NCBI GenBank assembly: GCA_003138795.1
Contig: PLHC01000076.1
Coordinates: forward strand, 1 to 49,005
Origin: Granulicella sp.
GTDB lineage: Bacteria > Acidobacteriota > Terriglobia > Terriglobales > Acidobacteriaceae
DNA: 49,005 bases
Direction of reading: 5' to 3'
The number at the start of each line of letters is the position of its first letter. Positions within the stretch are counted from its first letter, which is position 1. Positions 31,568 to 40,364 of the stretch are shown here, in pieces. Position numbers and translations under genes: made by a program. The notes beneath the pieces were generated by a model. The model did no database searches, was not told the DNA's origin, and was given only the letters and a program-made list of their open reading frames with translations.

Positions 31568-33313
31568 ATGGATTGGAGAAACCCGTTGAGCGAAGCCGTT
31601 AACCCTGGTACGAGTGCCGTTGCAGTGAAAGAGACGAAAGCGCAGAGGTCTGAACGCCTGAAGCGCGAGAAGAATCCGTGGGCGGCTTGGGACGAGGTGC
31701 GGCAGTTTGCGCGCGCGGGCCGCGGGAGCGTGCTGCCGGAGTGGGCTGAGTTCTACTTTAAGTGGTGGGGAGTCTATTCGCAGGGCGATGGTGTGGGTGT
31801 GACGGGCGGAGTGGGCGGCGTAGGCAAGGCTACTGAATATTTCATGATGCGCATTGGGCTGCCGAATGGGCTGCTGACGGCGAAGCAAGTGCATGCGATC
31901 GCAGACATCACGGCGAAGTATGCGCGTGGTGTGGCGGACATTACGACGCGGCAGAATATTCAGCTGCACTGGCTGACGATTGAGAAGCTGCCGGAGATTG
32001 TGGAGGCGCTGACCGAAGTTGGGTTGTCGCCGAAGGGAGCTTGCGGCGATGTGGTGCGTAATGTGACCGGATGTCCTCTGGCTGGGCGGGATGGCCATGA
32101 GTTGCTGGATGCGTCGCCGCTGGCGGTGGAGGTGGCGCGTTTGCTGACGGCGAATCCGGAGTTTTATAACCTGCCGAGGAAGTTCAAGATCTCGGTGACG
32201 GGTTGCCCGATCTGGTGCAGCTATCCGGAGATCAACGATGTGGGGTTGACCGGCCTGAAGCGTGTGAAGGATGGCAGGGGGGAGGTTGGCTATAGCCTGC
32301 GCGTGGGCGGAGGGCTTTCGGCCGAGCCGCATCTTGCGGTGCGGTTGAATGTGTTTATTCCGCAGGACAAGGCGCTGGATGTGGTGAAGACCGTGTGCGA
32401 GATCTTCCGCGAGCAGGATGCGCTGCGTGAGAGCCGGACGCATGCGCGAATGAAGTATCTGTTTATGCGCCATGGATGGACGGCAGAGTCGATGCTCGCG
32501 GCGATTGAGGAGAAGCTTGGGTACAGGTTCGATCCGGCTGAAGAAGGGCCGGTTGCGGATGATGTGTATCGCGACCATGTAGGCGTGCACAGGCAGCGGC
32601 AGGAGGGGCAGAGCTACGTAGGAGTGACGGTGCTGAATGGCCGGCTGAACCCGGAGCAGCTTCATGCGCTGGCAGCCTTGTCCGAGACGTACGGAGACGG
32701 GCATCTGCGCGCGACGATTGGGCAAAATATCGTGCTGGTGAATATTCCGAATGCGAAGACACAGGAGCTGGTGGAGAAGATCGTCGCGCTGGGGTTGCAG
32801 GTTGAGCCGTCGGTGTTTTATCGCGGTGCGGTGGCTTGTACGGGAACGGAGTTTTGCAAGCTGGCGATCGCGGAGACGAAAGGGTTTGCGAAGTGGCTTG
32901 TCGGGGAGATGGAGGAGCGGCTGCCGGAGTTCGATCAGCAACTGCGGCTGCATGTGACGGGCTGCACGAACAGTTGCGGACAGAGCTGGATTGCGGACCT
33001 GGGGCTCGAGGGTAAGAAGTTGAAGAAGGACGGCAAGATGGTCGATGCGTTCTACTTCTGCGTCGGCGGCGCTGTTGGTGAGTATGCAGGGATTGCGCGG
33101 CAGATCGGGTATCGTGCGGCTGCGGAGGATTGCCCGGAGGCGATCGAGCGGTTGCTGCGTGGGTATCTCAAGCAGCGCCGTGAGGGCGAGAATCTGCGCT
33201 CGTACTTCCGGCGCACCAGCGATGAGGATCTGAGGGTGCAGCTTGCGGGAGGTGTCGTGGAGCTGGTGGAACGCGATCCGTCGCCGGGACGCGTTCCCAG
33301 CAATATTGGCTAA
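31568..33313 (+). CDS. Nitrite/sulfite reductase family protein (siroheme/4Fe-4S; probably assimilatory ferredoxin-type). Start could be TTG 31586
   Basis: VRNVTGCPLAGRDGHELLDASPL, CTGTEFCKLAIAETKGFA, LHVTGCTNSCGQSWIADLGLEG siroheme/FeS motifs. Confidence 0.92.
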   Translation: MDWRNPLSEAVNPGTSAVAVKETKAQRSERLKREKNPWAAWDEVRQFARAGRGSVLPEWAEFYFKWWGVYSQGDGVGVTGGVGGVGKATEYFMMRIGLPNGLLTAKQVHAIADITAKYARGVADITTRQNIQLHWLTIEKLPEIVEALTEVGLSPKGACGDVVRNVTGCPLAGRDGHELLDASPLAVEVARLLTANPEFYNLPRKFKISVTGCPIWCSYPEINDVGLTGLKRVKDGRGEVGYSLRVGGGLSAEPHLAVRLNVFIPQDKALDVVKTVCEIFREQDALRESRTHARMKYLFMRHGWTAESMLAAIEEKLGYRFDPAEEGPVADDVYRDHVGVHRQRQEGQSYVGVTVLNGRLNPEQLHALAALSETYGDGHLRATIGQNIVLVNIPNAKTQELVEKIVALGLQVEPSVFYRGAVACTGTEFCKLAIAETKGFAKWLVGEMEERLPEFDQQLRLHVTGCTNSCGQSWIADLGLEGKKLKKDGKMVDAFYFCVGGAVGEYAGIARQIGYRAAAEDCPEAIERLLRGYLKQRREGENLRSYFRRTSDEDLRVQLAGGVVELVERDPSPGRVPSNIG

Positions 33314-33338
33314 GGAGTTTCGGTATGAGGCATTCCCG

Positions 33339-33989
33339 ATGAGTTTGTTTCCGATCTTTCTGAAGCTTGCGGCGCGGCCATGCGTGGTGGTGGGCGCGGG
33401 GAATATTGCGGCGTCGAAGATTGAGAGCCTGCTGATTGCGGAGGCGAGCGTGACGGTGATTGCGCCGGAGGCTCTGCCGCGCGTGCGGGCGTGGGTGGAG
33501 GCGGGCGAGCTAACGTGGCACCAGCGGGCGTATCGGCAGGGGGATCTAGGTGGTGCGTTTCTCGTGGTTGCGGGAACAGCTACGCCTGCCGTGAACCGCG
33601 CGGTGTATGCGGAGGCGAGTGCGGCGGGGATTCTGTGCAATGCGGTGGATGATCCGCCGTTCTGCGACTACTACTTTCCGTCGGTGGTGCGGAGAGGCGA
33701 GTTGCAGATTGCAATCTCGACTGCGGGGGAGAGCCCGGCGCTGGCACAGCGGCTGAGGAAGGAGATCAATGCGCAGTTGCCGCTGGATACGGGTGAGTGG
33801 CTGATGGAGCTGGGACGTCTGCGGCGTGAGGTTACGGCTGTGGAGCCGGTTGGCGAGGAGCGAAAATTGTTGCTGCATGAGCTGGCGCAGCGCGAGGTGT
33901 GCGGGTATGCAGGGTGTCCTTCGCGGATGAGGGCACAGCAGCATGCGCGGGAGCATGGATTCCTTCCGGCTAAGGAGATTGCTGGATGA
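33339..33989 (+). CDS. Precorrin-2 dehydrogenase/sirohydrochlorin ferrochelatase (CysG N-terminal/Met8-like)
   Basis: MSLFPIFLKLAARPCVVVGAGNIAASKIESLLIAEASVTVIAPEA; FPSVVRRGELQIAISTAGESPALAQRLRKEI. Confidence 0.93.
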   Translation: MSLFPIFLKLAARPCVVVGAGNIAASKIESLLIAEASVTVIAPEALPRVRAWVEAGELTWHQRAYRQGDLGGAFLVVAGTATPAVNRAVYAEASAAGILCNAVDDPPFCDYYFPSVVRRGELQIAISTAGESPALAQRLRKEINAQLPLDTGEWLMELGRLRREVTAVEPVGEERKLLLHELAQREVCGYAGCPSRMRAQQHAREHGFLPAKEIAG

Positions 33990-34786
33990 GCTTCGCGGCG
34001 AAAGGGACAGTCTATTTGGTGGGCGCGGGGCCGGGCGATCCGGAGCTGCTGACGGTGCGTGCGCTGCGGCTGCTGGAGACGGCGGATGTGGTGTTGCATG
34101 ATGACCTTGTGCCGGAGGAGGTGCTTGCACTGGTGCATCGTCATGCGCTGATTACGAGTGTGGGCAAGCGCTGTGGACGGCCGCGGATTACGCAGGCGGG
34201 GATCCATACGCTGATGATCGAGTCGGCAAGGGCGGGGCAGTCGGTGGTGCGGCTGAAGAGTGGCGACCCGCTGGTGTTTGGGCGAGCGGGCGAAGAGATT
34301 GCTGCGCTGCGAGCGGCGGAGATTCCGTTTGAGGTGGTTCCGGGCGTGACGGCGGCGTTCGCGGCAGGAGCGGCGCTGGCGCTGCCTCTGACGGATCGCA
34401 AGAGTGCGTCGAAGCTGATCTTCTGCACCGGACATCATGCTGCGGAGAAGATAGGCGCGAGGCCGATCTGGAGTGGGACCCTGCCCGAGGATGCGACGCT
34501 GGTGGTGTATATGCCGGGTCGCGATATGGCAAGGATCGCGCGGGAGCTTCGGGAGGCGGGTGTGGGTGAGGATGTGGCGTGCTGCGCGATCTCGCACGCG
34601 GCTACGTCGCGACAGAGTTATGCGGCAGCGATGCTGGGGGAGCTGCCGGAGTTGGTGTGCGGACCCGCGCCGCTGCTGCTGCTGATTGGGCGAGCAATGC
34701 AGGGACTGCTCGATGCAGATGGAGTGGATGCGGCTGCGTTGACGGTGATCGACGAAGCTGCGGCGGAGATGCGTGGAGAGAGTTAG
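33986..34786 (+). CDS. cobA: Uroporphyrinogen-III C-methyltransferase
   Basis: VYLVGAGPGDPELLTVRALRLLETADVVLHDDLV; VRLKSGDPLVFGRAGEEIAALRAAEIPFEVVPGVTAA. Confidence 0.95.
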   Translation: MSFAAKGTVYLVGAGPGDPELLTVRALRLLETADVVLHDDLVPEEVLALVHRHALITSVGKRCGRPRITQAGIHTLMIESARAGQSVVRLKSGDPLVFGRAGEEIAALRAAEIPFEVVPGVTAAFAAGAALALPLTDRKSASKLIFCTGHHAAEKIGARPIWSGTLPEDATLVVYMPGRDMARIARELREAGVGEDVACCAISHAATSRQSYAAAMLGELPELVCGPAPLLLLIGRAMQGLLDADGVDAAALTVIDEAAAEMRGES

Positions 34787-35871
34787 TGCTTCGGCGCGGA
34801 CTCGTTGAGTAATTGCACGAGGTAGTTCTGCCAGACTGCGGCCTGGGTGTGGGTGCCGTGGCCGCGCGTCTGGTCTGAGATGGGGATGAGGACGAACTGG
34901 GCGTGGGGCATGGTGTGGACCATCTTTTCGGCGATGCCTAGCTCGGGTGGGTTGATGAAGTCGTCGGCGGAGTTGATCCACATGACCGGTACGGTGATGC
35001 GGTCTAGGTCCTGGCTGGGATCGTAGTTGCGTGAGGCGTCGACGTAGTAGATGAGGTTGTTGGCGTCGGTTGCGGCGACGGTGCGGGCGAGGACTTGGTC
35101 TACGTAGGCTTCGGCTGTTGCGCGTGTGGGCTCCTGCTTCTGCATGACGAGCGGTGCTGAGCCCATGATGAGGAGCATCTCGTTGGCGGTGCGGAGGCCT
35201 TCGATGGGCTCGGTGGTGTAATCGCCATTCTTCCAGACAGGATCGCGTTCGATATTCTCGATGGCCATGTAGCGCATCATGCGGTTGCGGCCGGCGATCG
35301 GTACGGGCAGGCAGGCGAGTGGCATGAGCGCGTCGGCGAATCCGGGGTAGGTCTCGCCCCAGACGAAGCTCTGCATGCAGCCCATGGAGGTTCCGAGGAT
35401 GAGGCGGACATGATCGATGTGCAGACCGTCGAGAAGCATCTGGTGCTGCGAGCGAACCATGTCGTCGTAGTCGTAGTGGGGGAACTTCATGCACAGGCCA
35501 TCGGAGGGTTTGGAGGCTTCGCCCTGGCCGATGTCGTCGGGGAAGATGAGAAAGTAGTGGGTGATGTCGAGGGGCTGGCCGGGGCCGAAGAGCACGGTGG
35601 AGAACTGCGGCGCGAAGAGCGAGTGTGCGCTGCCGCCGGTGCCGTGCAGGAGGAGGACGGCATTGTCAACGCGGCCGGAGGCGTCGCGGTGCGGCGTGCC
35701 GAGGGTGAGGTAGTGGAGCTTCAGTTCGGGGAGGGATTCGCCGGAGCCGAAGTGGAAGTCATGCGCGATGTAGTTGCCTGGCGTGCCGGTGTAGGCGGGC
35801 GTGGATGCGGTCTGGGCGCTGACGCACGAGGCGCATACAAGGAGAGTTGCTAACCAGAGGGACCGATGCAT
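34783..35871 (-). CDS. Secreted alpha/beta hydrolase (MetX/homoserine acetyltransferase-like fold)
   Basis: Signal peptide; ALLLHGTGGS-like core, LILGTSMGCMQSFVWGETYPGF nucleophile elbow. Confidence 0.85.
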   Translation of the reverse strand: MHRSLWLATLLVCASCVSAQTASTPAYTGTPGNYIAHDFHFGSGESLPELKLHYLTLGTPHRDASGRVDNAVLLLHGTGGSAHSLFAPQFSTVLFGPGQPLDITHYFLIFPDDIGQGEASKPSDGLCMKFPHYDYDDMVRSQHQMLLDGLHIDHVRLILGTSMGCMQSFVWGETYPGFADALMPLACLPVPIAGRNRMMRYMAIENIERDPVWKNGDYTTEPIEGLRTANEMLLIMGSAPLVMQKQEPTRATAEAYVDQVLARTVAATDANNLIYYVDASRNYDPSQDLDRITVPVMWINSADDFINPPELGIAEKMVHTMPHAQFVLIPISDQTRGHGTHTQAAVWQNYLVQLLNESAPKH

Positions 35872-35897
35872 CGAAGACTCCTGTGTTGAGATGAGAA

Positions 35898-35925
35898 GGA
35901 CGCGAACGGTGATGCGTTCGCGCCC
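35898..35925 (-). terminator. Hairpin downstream of the M61 peptidase gene, weak U-tract
   Basis: ggacgcgaacg-gtgatg-cgttcgcgccc, 11-bp stem with one GU. Confidence 0.55.
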
Positions 35926-35936
35926 TTTGGTTGTGG

Positions 35937-37862
35937 CTACCTGGTTGTGGCTGCGGCGGGTGCTGCGGCTGGGGGTTTGGTGAGGGGAGTGGTGATCTCG
36001 TCGAGGTAGTCTTTGGTTCCTTCGACGCGGACCATTGCGGGGTAGCGCTCGCCGTCGTGGTAGTCGATGCTGACCGGGGTGATGTAGCTCTCGGACTGCA
36101 CAAGGAGGTGGATGGGGTCCTTGCTGGATTTGGCTGCGATGATGGCTTGCTGCAGCGCGTCGGCGGAGAAGACGCGACCGTTGATAGCGATGAGCTTCTG
36201 GCCGGGGGCGAGCTTGGCCTGGTCGGCAGGGCCGCCCCAGCGGACGTCGCGGATGGTGCCGTCGTCTTCGATCTGCAGGCCGAGGGAGTACCAGACGTTG
36301 GGACCGCCGTGACTGAGCCGACTGCTGCGCATCACCGTGGCCATGGACTCGGTGGGGTGATCCTGGTAGATGAGCTTGTAGCCGCCGCGCTCGATGCCGG
36401 CGAGATCGGCGTGGGGGTTGATGAGGTCGACGCGGTCGTGGAGGAAGCCGGCCCAGTCGTACTTGACGACCTCGTTGAGGTTGGTGATGAGCTCGGCGCG
36501 GTTGTAGTTGACGATAAGCGGGCCGGTGTTTCCGTCCTTGCCGAGGAAGATGTGGAGGAAGTCGGTGAGGGACTTCTGATCGTTGGTGAGCTCGCGGATC
36601 TTAGTGTCGGCGTCAAGCCAGAGGAGTTCGCCCTCCTGGTAGTAGTCCTGGCCGCGGCGCCAGTTGGACCAGGCGGGGTCGTCGTGGCGGAGGATACTGG
36701 CGGCGATGGCCGTGTCTTCGGTGGGGCGCCAGATGCGACCGGACTTGTAGTCGAGCTGCGCTGCGGAGGCGGCGAGCAGGTCGCGGTAGGCGGCCTGCGA
36801 CTTGAGGCCGGAGCGCGCGGCGAGAACGTTGCCGAGGTACTGGGTCATGCCCTCATACACCCAGAGCAGCGAGCCCTGCTGCATGGTGGCGAAGTCAGGC
36901 TGGTAGAGGTTGTAGGGGCGGCGATACTTGCCGTTCCAGGAATGGGTGAACTCATGGGAGAGCAGGTCGGCCTCCGGCAGTTGGTGCTGCTGGGTGGAGA
37001 AGGCCTTTTCGCCGACGCCGTTGTCGGAGGACTGGCCGTGCTCGAGGCCTTCGCCGCCAGCGATGTCGGAGAGCGTGAGCAAGAAGTGGTAGACGTGATA
37101 GTGGCGCGAGTTGTAGGCTGCGCCGGTTTCGCGGACGAGGTTGGAGATTTCGGCGAGGAGGTCGGGGCGAAGGTTGGAGTCGTTGGGCTCGTCGGAGACG
37201 ACGTCGATGAAGTGCCTGGGGGTGATCTCGGGAGCGAGGGCGAACTCGTGGAAGTACTCGCCGGCGATGACGGGCGAGTCCTCAAGCTGCTCGACGTTGG
37301 TGGTCTCAAATTGCGTGGTTCCGCCGACTTTTGCGTTGGGATCGTAGGGTGCGGCGGGGGTGAGGGCGGTGCCGATGCCCCAGCCGGCGGGGACGGTCAC
37401 ACTGGGCTGGATGGGGATGTCGCGGACGGGGGTGTTCGCCGGGTAGAGCAGGAGCTTCTCCCACTCGAGGACGGCGATCTTGTCGTCGGCGCGGGAGGTG
37501 ACGATGCAGTCGAGGTGGGCGTGGAGGGTGGTGACGCCGGCGGGGACATCGACGTGGAACTCGTAGAGGTTCTCGTCGTCGCGGCGCCAGGGAAGGGTCT
37601 TCGTCTCGCCTCCGGGGCCCTTGACGGAGAAGACGACGCCGGTGATGTCGGCGGCAGGGCCGGTGGGGCGGTGGTCGCCGGGGATCCATTCGGGGGTGAT
37701 GAAGGTGTTGGGACCGGGCTTTACGGGCAGGTCAATCTCGGCGTGGTAGAGCTCGCGCGGGGCCTCGGTGAGGTCGGCGGTGATGCGGATCGGGGTCTGG
37801 TTGAAGGCGGGGAGCGTGAGGGCAATAATTGCGGCGGCGAGGAGCAATGGCTTGCGGAGCAT
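35937..37862 (-). CDS. M61 family (glycyl aminopeptidase-like) metallopeptidase with PDZ domain
   Basis: LLSHEFTHSWNGKYRRPYNLYQPDF (HExxH variant HEFTH), VYEGMTQYLGNVLAARSG, C-terminal PDZ. Confidence 0.92.
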   Translation of the reverse strand: MLRKPLLLAAAIIALTLPAFNQTPIRITADLTEAPRELYHAEIDLPVKPGPNTFITPEWIPGDHRPTGPAADITGVVFSVKGPGGETKTLPWRRDDENLYEFHVDVPAGVTTLHAHLDCIVTSRADDKIAVLEWEKLLLYPANTPVRDIPIQPSVTVPAGWGIGTALTPAAPYDPNAKVGGTTQFETTNVEQLEDSPVIAGEYFHEFALAPEITPRHFIDVVSDEPNDSNLRPDLLAEISNLVRETGAAYNSRHYHVYHFLLTLSDIAGGEGLEHGQSSDNGVGEKAFSTQQHQLPEADLLSHEFTHSWNGKYRRPYNLYQPDFATMQQGSLLWVYEGMTQYLGNVLAARSGLKSQAAYRDLLAASAAQLDYKSGRIWRPTEDTAIAASILRHDDPAWSNWRRGQDYYQEGELLWLDADTKIRELTNDQKSLTDFLHIFLGKDGNTGPLIVNYNRAELITNLNEVVKYDWAGFLHDRVDLINPHADLAGIERGGYKLIYQDHPTESMATVMRSSRLSHGGPNVWYSLGLQIEDDGTIRDVRWGGPADQAKLAPGQKLIAINGRVFSADALQQAIIAAKSSKDPIHLLVQSESYITPVSIDYHDGERYPAMVRVEGTKDYLDEITTPLTKPPAAAPAAATTR

Positions 37863-38003
37863 CGTTGGGAGGGCCTCTCTGAACAGCTGGAATGCAGGTG
37901 TACCTGAGGATACGTGAGCGGCTCACGACAAGACGCAGTTGCTGGAGAAATAGGGGTACCCGGTCTTGATGTCTTGACAGGGATTTGTGGACGGGTGGTC
38001 AGG

Positions 38004-38046
38004 GACCCCACCCATGTCGCGATGAAGCTGCGCCATGGGTGGGGTC
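38004..38046 (+). repeat. REP-like palindrome
   Basis: GACCCCACCCATG-tcgcgatgaagctgcgc-CATGGGTGGGGTC; perfect 13-bp arms with inner CGC/GCG pairing. Confidence 0.75.
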
Positions 38047-38061
38047 ACCCGGACTACCGGT

Positions 38062-38613
38062 CTAGAGGGCCTGTTCGATGGCGGAGATGATGCGGGGGTC
38101 GTTGGGGGGTGTGTCGGGGGCGAAGCGGGCGATGACGTTGCCGTCGCGGCCGATGAGGAACTTTTCGAAGTTCCAGAGGAGCTCGGGAAGCGGGTTGGGC
38201 GCGGGAAGGCCTTTGGTGGCGGCGAATGTGGTGAGTTTTTCGCGGAAGGGGCCGGTGACGACGTGCTCGGGCGCGGCGGCGATCAGGGCGGCATAGAGGG
38301 GGTGCTTGTCGGGGCCGGTGACGGCGATCTTGGAGAAGAGGGGGAAGGTGACGGGGTAGTCGAGGGAGCAGAAGGTGGCGATCTCCTGATCGGTGCCGGG
38401 CTCCTGACCGGCGAAGTCGTTGGCAGGGAAGCCGAGGACGAAGAGGCCGCGATCTTTGTATTGCTGGTAGAGAGCTTCGAGGGCGGTGTACTGCGGGGTG
38501 AGGCCGCACTTGGAGGCGACGTTCACGATGAGGAGAACCTTGCCGGCGTAGTCGGCGAGGGTGGCGGGAGTGCCGGAGATGGTAGTGAGCGGGATCGAGG
38601 TGAGGGTGGACAT
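38062..38613 (-). CDS. Glutathione peroxidase family protein
   Basis: KVLLIVNVASKCGLTPQYTALEALYQQYKDRGLFVLGFPANDFAGQEPGT; LLWNFEKFLIGRDGNVIARF. Confidence 0.95.
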   Translation of the reverse strand: MSTLTSIPLTTISGTPATLADYAGKVLLIVNVASKCGLTPQYTALEALYQQYKDRGLFVLGFPANDFAGQEPGTDQEIATFCSLDYPVTFPLFSKIAVTGPDKHPLYAALIAAAPEHVVTGPFREKLTTFAATKGLPAPNPLPELLWNFEKFLIGRDGNVIARFAPDTPPNDPRIISAIEQAL

Positions 38614-38753
38614 GGGGATAGTTTAGCGGAATGGCTGGAAGACTTCCGGAATATACGGGGCGCGGTACGGATGCTGTGCTGGTTTCTGGAGTTGACCGTT
38701 ATTCGGGAACAAGGGAGGCGCGGTGCAGCCGTGCGGCTTTGTCCGTCGGACGT

Positions 38754-39896
38754 CTATGGAGCATCTTCTACTGGGTGAACGTCGAAGGCAGCATCTGACG
38801 CTCCGAAGTATCGATTGCGTATCCAGAAGGCGACATTGACGAGGCCGATGAGTGCAGGCACCTCAACCAGAGGACCGACGACCCCCACGAACGCCTCGCC
38901 GGAGTTGATCCCGAAGACGGCAACGGAGACTGCAATCGCCAGCTCGAAGTTGTTGCCCGCCGCGGTAAAGGACAGCGTTGCCGACTGCGCGTAGTTCGCG
39001 CCCATCCGCTTGCCCATCCAGAAGCTCACCAGGAACATCACAGCGAAGTAGATGACCAGCGGCACAGCAATCCGAATCACATCCAGCGGCAGCCTGACGA
39101 TTAAATCGCCTTTCAATGAGAACATGACGAGAATTGTGAACAGTAGCGCTATAAGCGTCAGGGGACTGATGCGTGCGATAAAGCGGGTCTGATACCACTC
39201 CTCCCCCTTCGCTCGTAAAAGCACTAGCCGGGTAAGGAATCCAGCAACAAATGGAACTCCCAGATACAGTCCAACGCTCCTGGCGAGTTGGCCGATGCTG
39301 ATGTGGACGACACTGCCCTGCAACCCCAACCACCGGGGAAGAATTGTGATGAAGACCCAGGCGTAGAGGCTATAGAACAGCACTTGAAAGATGCTGTTGA
39401 GAGCTACCAGGCCGGCAACATAGTCGGTGTCTCCTTCGGCGAGTTCGTTCCAGACCAGCACCATCGCAATGCATCGAGCGATGCCGATGAGAATGAGGCC
39501 GCGCATGTATGCTGGCTCGCTACGCAGGAAGAGAACAGCGAGCCCAAACATCAGCAGCGGCCCGACCAGCCAGTTCTGCACAAGAGAGAGGCCGAGTACT
39601 CGTTTGTTGCGGAAGACTTCGCCGAGCTTCTCGTAGCGGACCTTTGCCAGCGGCGGAAACATCATGATGATGAGGCCGATCGCAATCGGAATGTTCGTCG
39701 TGCCGGCCTGGAAGCGGTTAACAAACGCAGCCGAGGACGGAACGAAGTGGCCGATGGCTACGCCAATCGCCATCGCCAGAAAGATCCAGAGCGTCAGAAA
39801 ACGGTCCAGAAATGAGAGGTGCTTGCGTGCGGCAGGCGCGCAGATTCGCCCTTGTGCGGTGGGAGCAGTGGACATACTTATCGAGCCTCGCAGCAA
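38754..39896 (-). CDS. acr3: Arsenite efflux transporter, ACR3 family
   Basis: [89 protein letters not shown]. Confidence 0.96.
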   Translation of the reverse strand: MLRGSISMSTAPTAQGRICAPAARKHLSFLDRFLTLWIFLAMAIGVAIGHFVPSSAAFVNRFQAGTTNIPIAIGLIIMMFPPLAKVRYEKLGEVFRNKRVLGLSLVQNWLVGPLLMFGLAVLFLRSEPAYMRGLILIGIARCIAMVLVWNELAEGDTDYVAGLVALNSIFQVLFYSLYAWVFITILPRWLGLQGSVVHISIGQLARSVGLYLGVPFVAGFLTRLVLLRAKGEEWYQTRFIARISPLTLIALLFTILVMFSLKGDLIVRLPLDVIRIAVPLVIYFAVMFLVSFWMGKRMGANYAQSATLSFTAAGNNFELAIAVSVAVFGINSGEAFVGVVGPLVEVPALIGLVNVAFWIRNRYFGASDAAFDVHPVEDAP

Positions 39897-40288
39897 ACTT
39901 CTGTGATCGCCGTTGGCAAGGGGGCGCCTTCGAGACTGGTGAACTTCTCAGGGGAGCAGCAGGCCTTCGAGAGCTTTGCCCTGTCCGCCTGCATTGCCCG
40001 ATCCTCTCTTAGCCAATCAAGCGTCTGGCGGAGAATCTGCGCGGCGCCGATGTGCGGCGGCGTCACGATGCGGTAGTGCATCCACTTGCCTTCGCGTCGA
40101 GCCGACACGATCCCGGCACTGCGGAGATAGGCCAGATGGCGGGAGATCTTCGGCTGCGGATGGCCAAGAATCTCCACGAAGTAGCAGACGCAGAGCTCCT
40201 GCTCGCCGATCAGGTTCAAGAGCCGCAGACGCGTGTTGTCGCCGAGCGCCTGGAAGAATCGTTCGACATTGAAGGTCCGTTTCGCCAT
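39878..40288 (-). CDS. arsR: ArsR family transcriptional repressor (true start 40288 inside the listed longer ORF)
   Basis: [65 protein letters not shown]-terminal CC pairs. Confidence 0.95.
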   Translation of the reverse strand: MAKRTFNVERFFQALGDNTRLRLLNLIGEQELCVCYFVEILGHPQPKISRHLAYLRSAGIVSARREGKWMHYRIVTPPHIGAAQILRQTLDWLREDRAMQADRAKLSKACCSPEKFTSLEGAPLPTAITEVCCEAR

Positions 40289-40306
40289 GCTCCTAATATA
40301 TGCGCA

Positions 40307-40335
40307 TTGACGTATGTGTGGAAGGGAAATATATT
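40307..40335 (+). promoter_or_regulatory. Promoter of arsM operon: TTGACG-N17-TATATT
   Basis: -35 40307-40312, 17-bp spacer, -10 40330-40335. Confidence 0.65.
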
Positions 40336-40353
40336 TGTCTAGACACATATATT
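40328..40353 (+). promoter_or_regulatory. Candidate ArsR operator, 26-bp near-perfect palindrome overlapping the -10 box
   Basis: AATATATTTGTCT|AGACACATATATT; 12 of 13 positions are symmetric. Confidence 0.7.
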
Positions 40354-40364
40354 GGAGGATCGCA

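Noticed and set aside
31346-33640. 764-aa minus-strand ORF antisense to the sulfite reductase (and similar long ORFs at 11870-13159 +, 13250-14776 +, 33671-35494 -, 35931-37907 +, 47023-48576 -)
   Set aside because: Shadow ORFs caused by strong GC3 bias opposite genuine genes; low-complexity Arg/His/Pro- or Gly/Val/Glu-rich translations with no recognisable domains.
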